DNA of 64,000 nucleotides from Patagioenas fasciata (taxonomy: Eukaryota; Chordata; Aves; Columbiformes; Columbidae). A program made the translations under genes and the position numbers. Location: NCBI RefSeq assembly GCF_037038585.1, contig NC_092524.1, positions 41,426,001-41,490,000 on the forward strand, written 5' to 3'. The notes under the pieces were generated by a model that ran no database searches, had not been told where the DNA came from, and worked only from the letters and a program-made list of their open reading frames with translations. Shown here one piece after another: positions 63,901 through 64,000 of this stretch. Positions within the stretch are counted from its first letter, which is position 1. Each line of letters starts with the position of its first letter.

Positions 63901-64000
63901 TTGATCAGGGATCAATCACAAATGCATCTAAAATAACATAGATGGATTATGTTCCATTAACCATGAGCATTATCCTACTATTTTTTATTATTTCCACTCA
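60951..64000. other. AT-rich non-coding DNA, nothing assigned
   Basis: No supported gene. A purine tract (A with G) lies at about 61688-61716 and a T/G-rich tract at about 61793-61851. Frames at 61675-61998, 62784-63092 minus and 63458-63697 are of low or skewed composition. The last has a Cys-rich start (CPQCEACQGCQPCKK) followed by a GATGGTGAGTT splice-donor-like word, but no other exon evidence. Confidence 0.5.

Noticed and set aside
1..64000. CRISPR arrays, bacterial operons, ribosome binding sites
   Set aside because: There are no regularly spaced direct repeats and no tandem long frames. The sequence is vertebrate nuclear DNA, so these feature types do not apply.
1..64000. internal retroviral genes (gag, pol, env) linked to the LTRs
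   Set aside because: No primer-binding site, polypurine tract or viral frame is seen beside any of the three LTRs; all are solo or partial.

Overview
The window reads as a stretch of bird nuclear genome. Three long copies and one short copy of CR1 (the chicken-repeat-1 LINE, with its typical octamer-type 3' tail) and three solo or partial LTRs of avian endogenous retroviruses point to Aves. The sequence is AT-rich and CpG-poor throughout, with scattered homopolymers and no dense coding. I cannot name the species or chromosome. The family assignments come from memory of the consensus sequences, not from a database search.

I see no intact host protein-coding gene, no convincing multi-exon gene, no tRNA or rRNA gene, no CpG-island promoter and no CRISPR array. 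The longest open frames are CR1 reverse-transcriptase remnants, antisense shadows of repeats, or short chance frames in AT-rich DNA. The window is best read as a gene desert or the inside of a very large intron.

Layout. 1-14.7 kb: plain AT-rich DNA with one CR1 tail (2.85 kb). 14.9-15.6 kb: a compositionally distinct block, rich in homeodomain-type and CCAAT motifs, that I flag as a possible conserved non-coding element, followed by a CTCF-like motif. 16-25.6 kb: plain DNA with a perfect 11-bp hairpin at 16.9 kb. 25.6-26.8 kb: a 1.2-kb CR1. 33.06-33.16 kb: a long polypyrimidine tract. 34.5 kb: an ancient MIR-like SINE. 35.2-35.7 kb: an ERV LTR. 38.3-39.0 kb: a GC-richer block ending in a 19-base A run. 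40.6-41.2 kb: a degenerate AGGTCA-rich unclassified repeat. 41.7 kb: an ancient amniote repeat. 43.5 kb: a second MIR-like element. 45.1-45.7 kb: an old CR1. 49.7-49.9 kb: the 3' half of an LTR related to the one at 35.2 kb. 51.5-51.8 kb: the most protein-like orphan open frame. 55.5-57.0 kb: two further candidate conserved blocks. 59.85-60.17 kb: a short (about 323 bp) solo LTR with TATA and CCAAT boxes. 60.25-60.95 kb: the best-preserved CR1. 61-64 kb: plain DNA with a small Cys-rich frame.

No set of genes works together here. The main content is a record of repeats of different ages plus a few candidate regulatory blocks. I did not find a convincing new biological system; the findings below are ranked accordingly.
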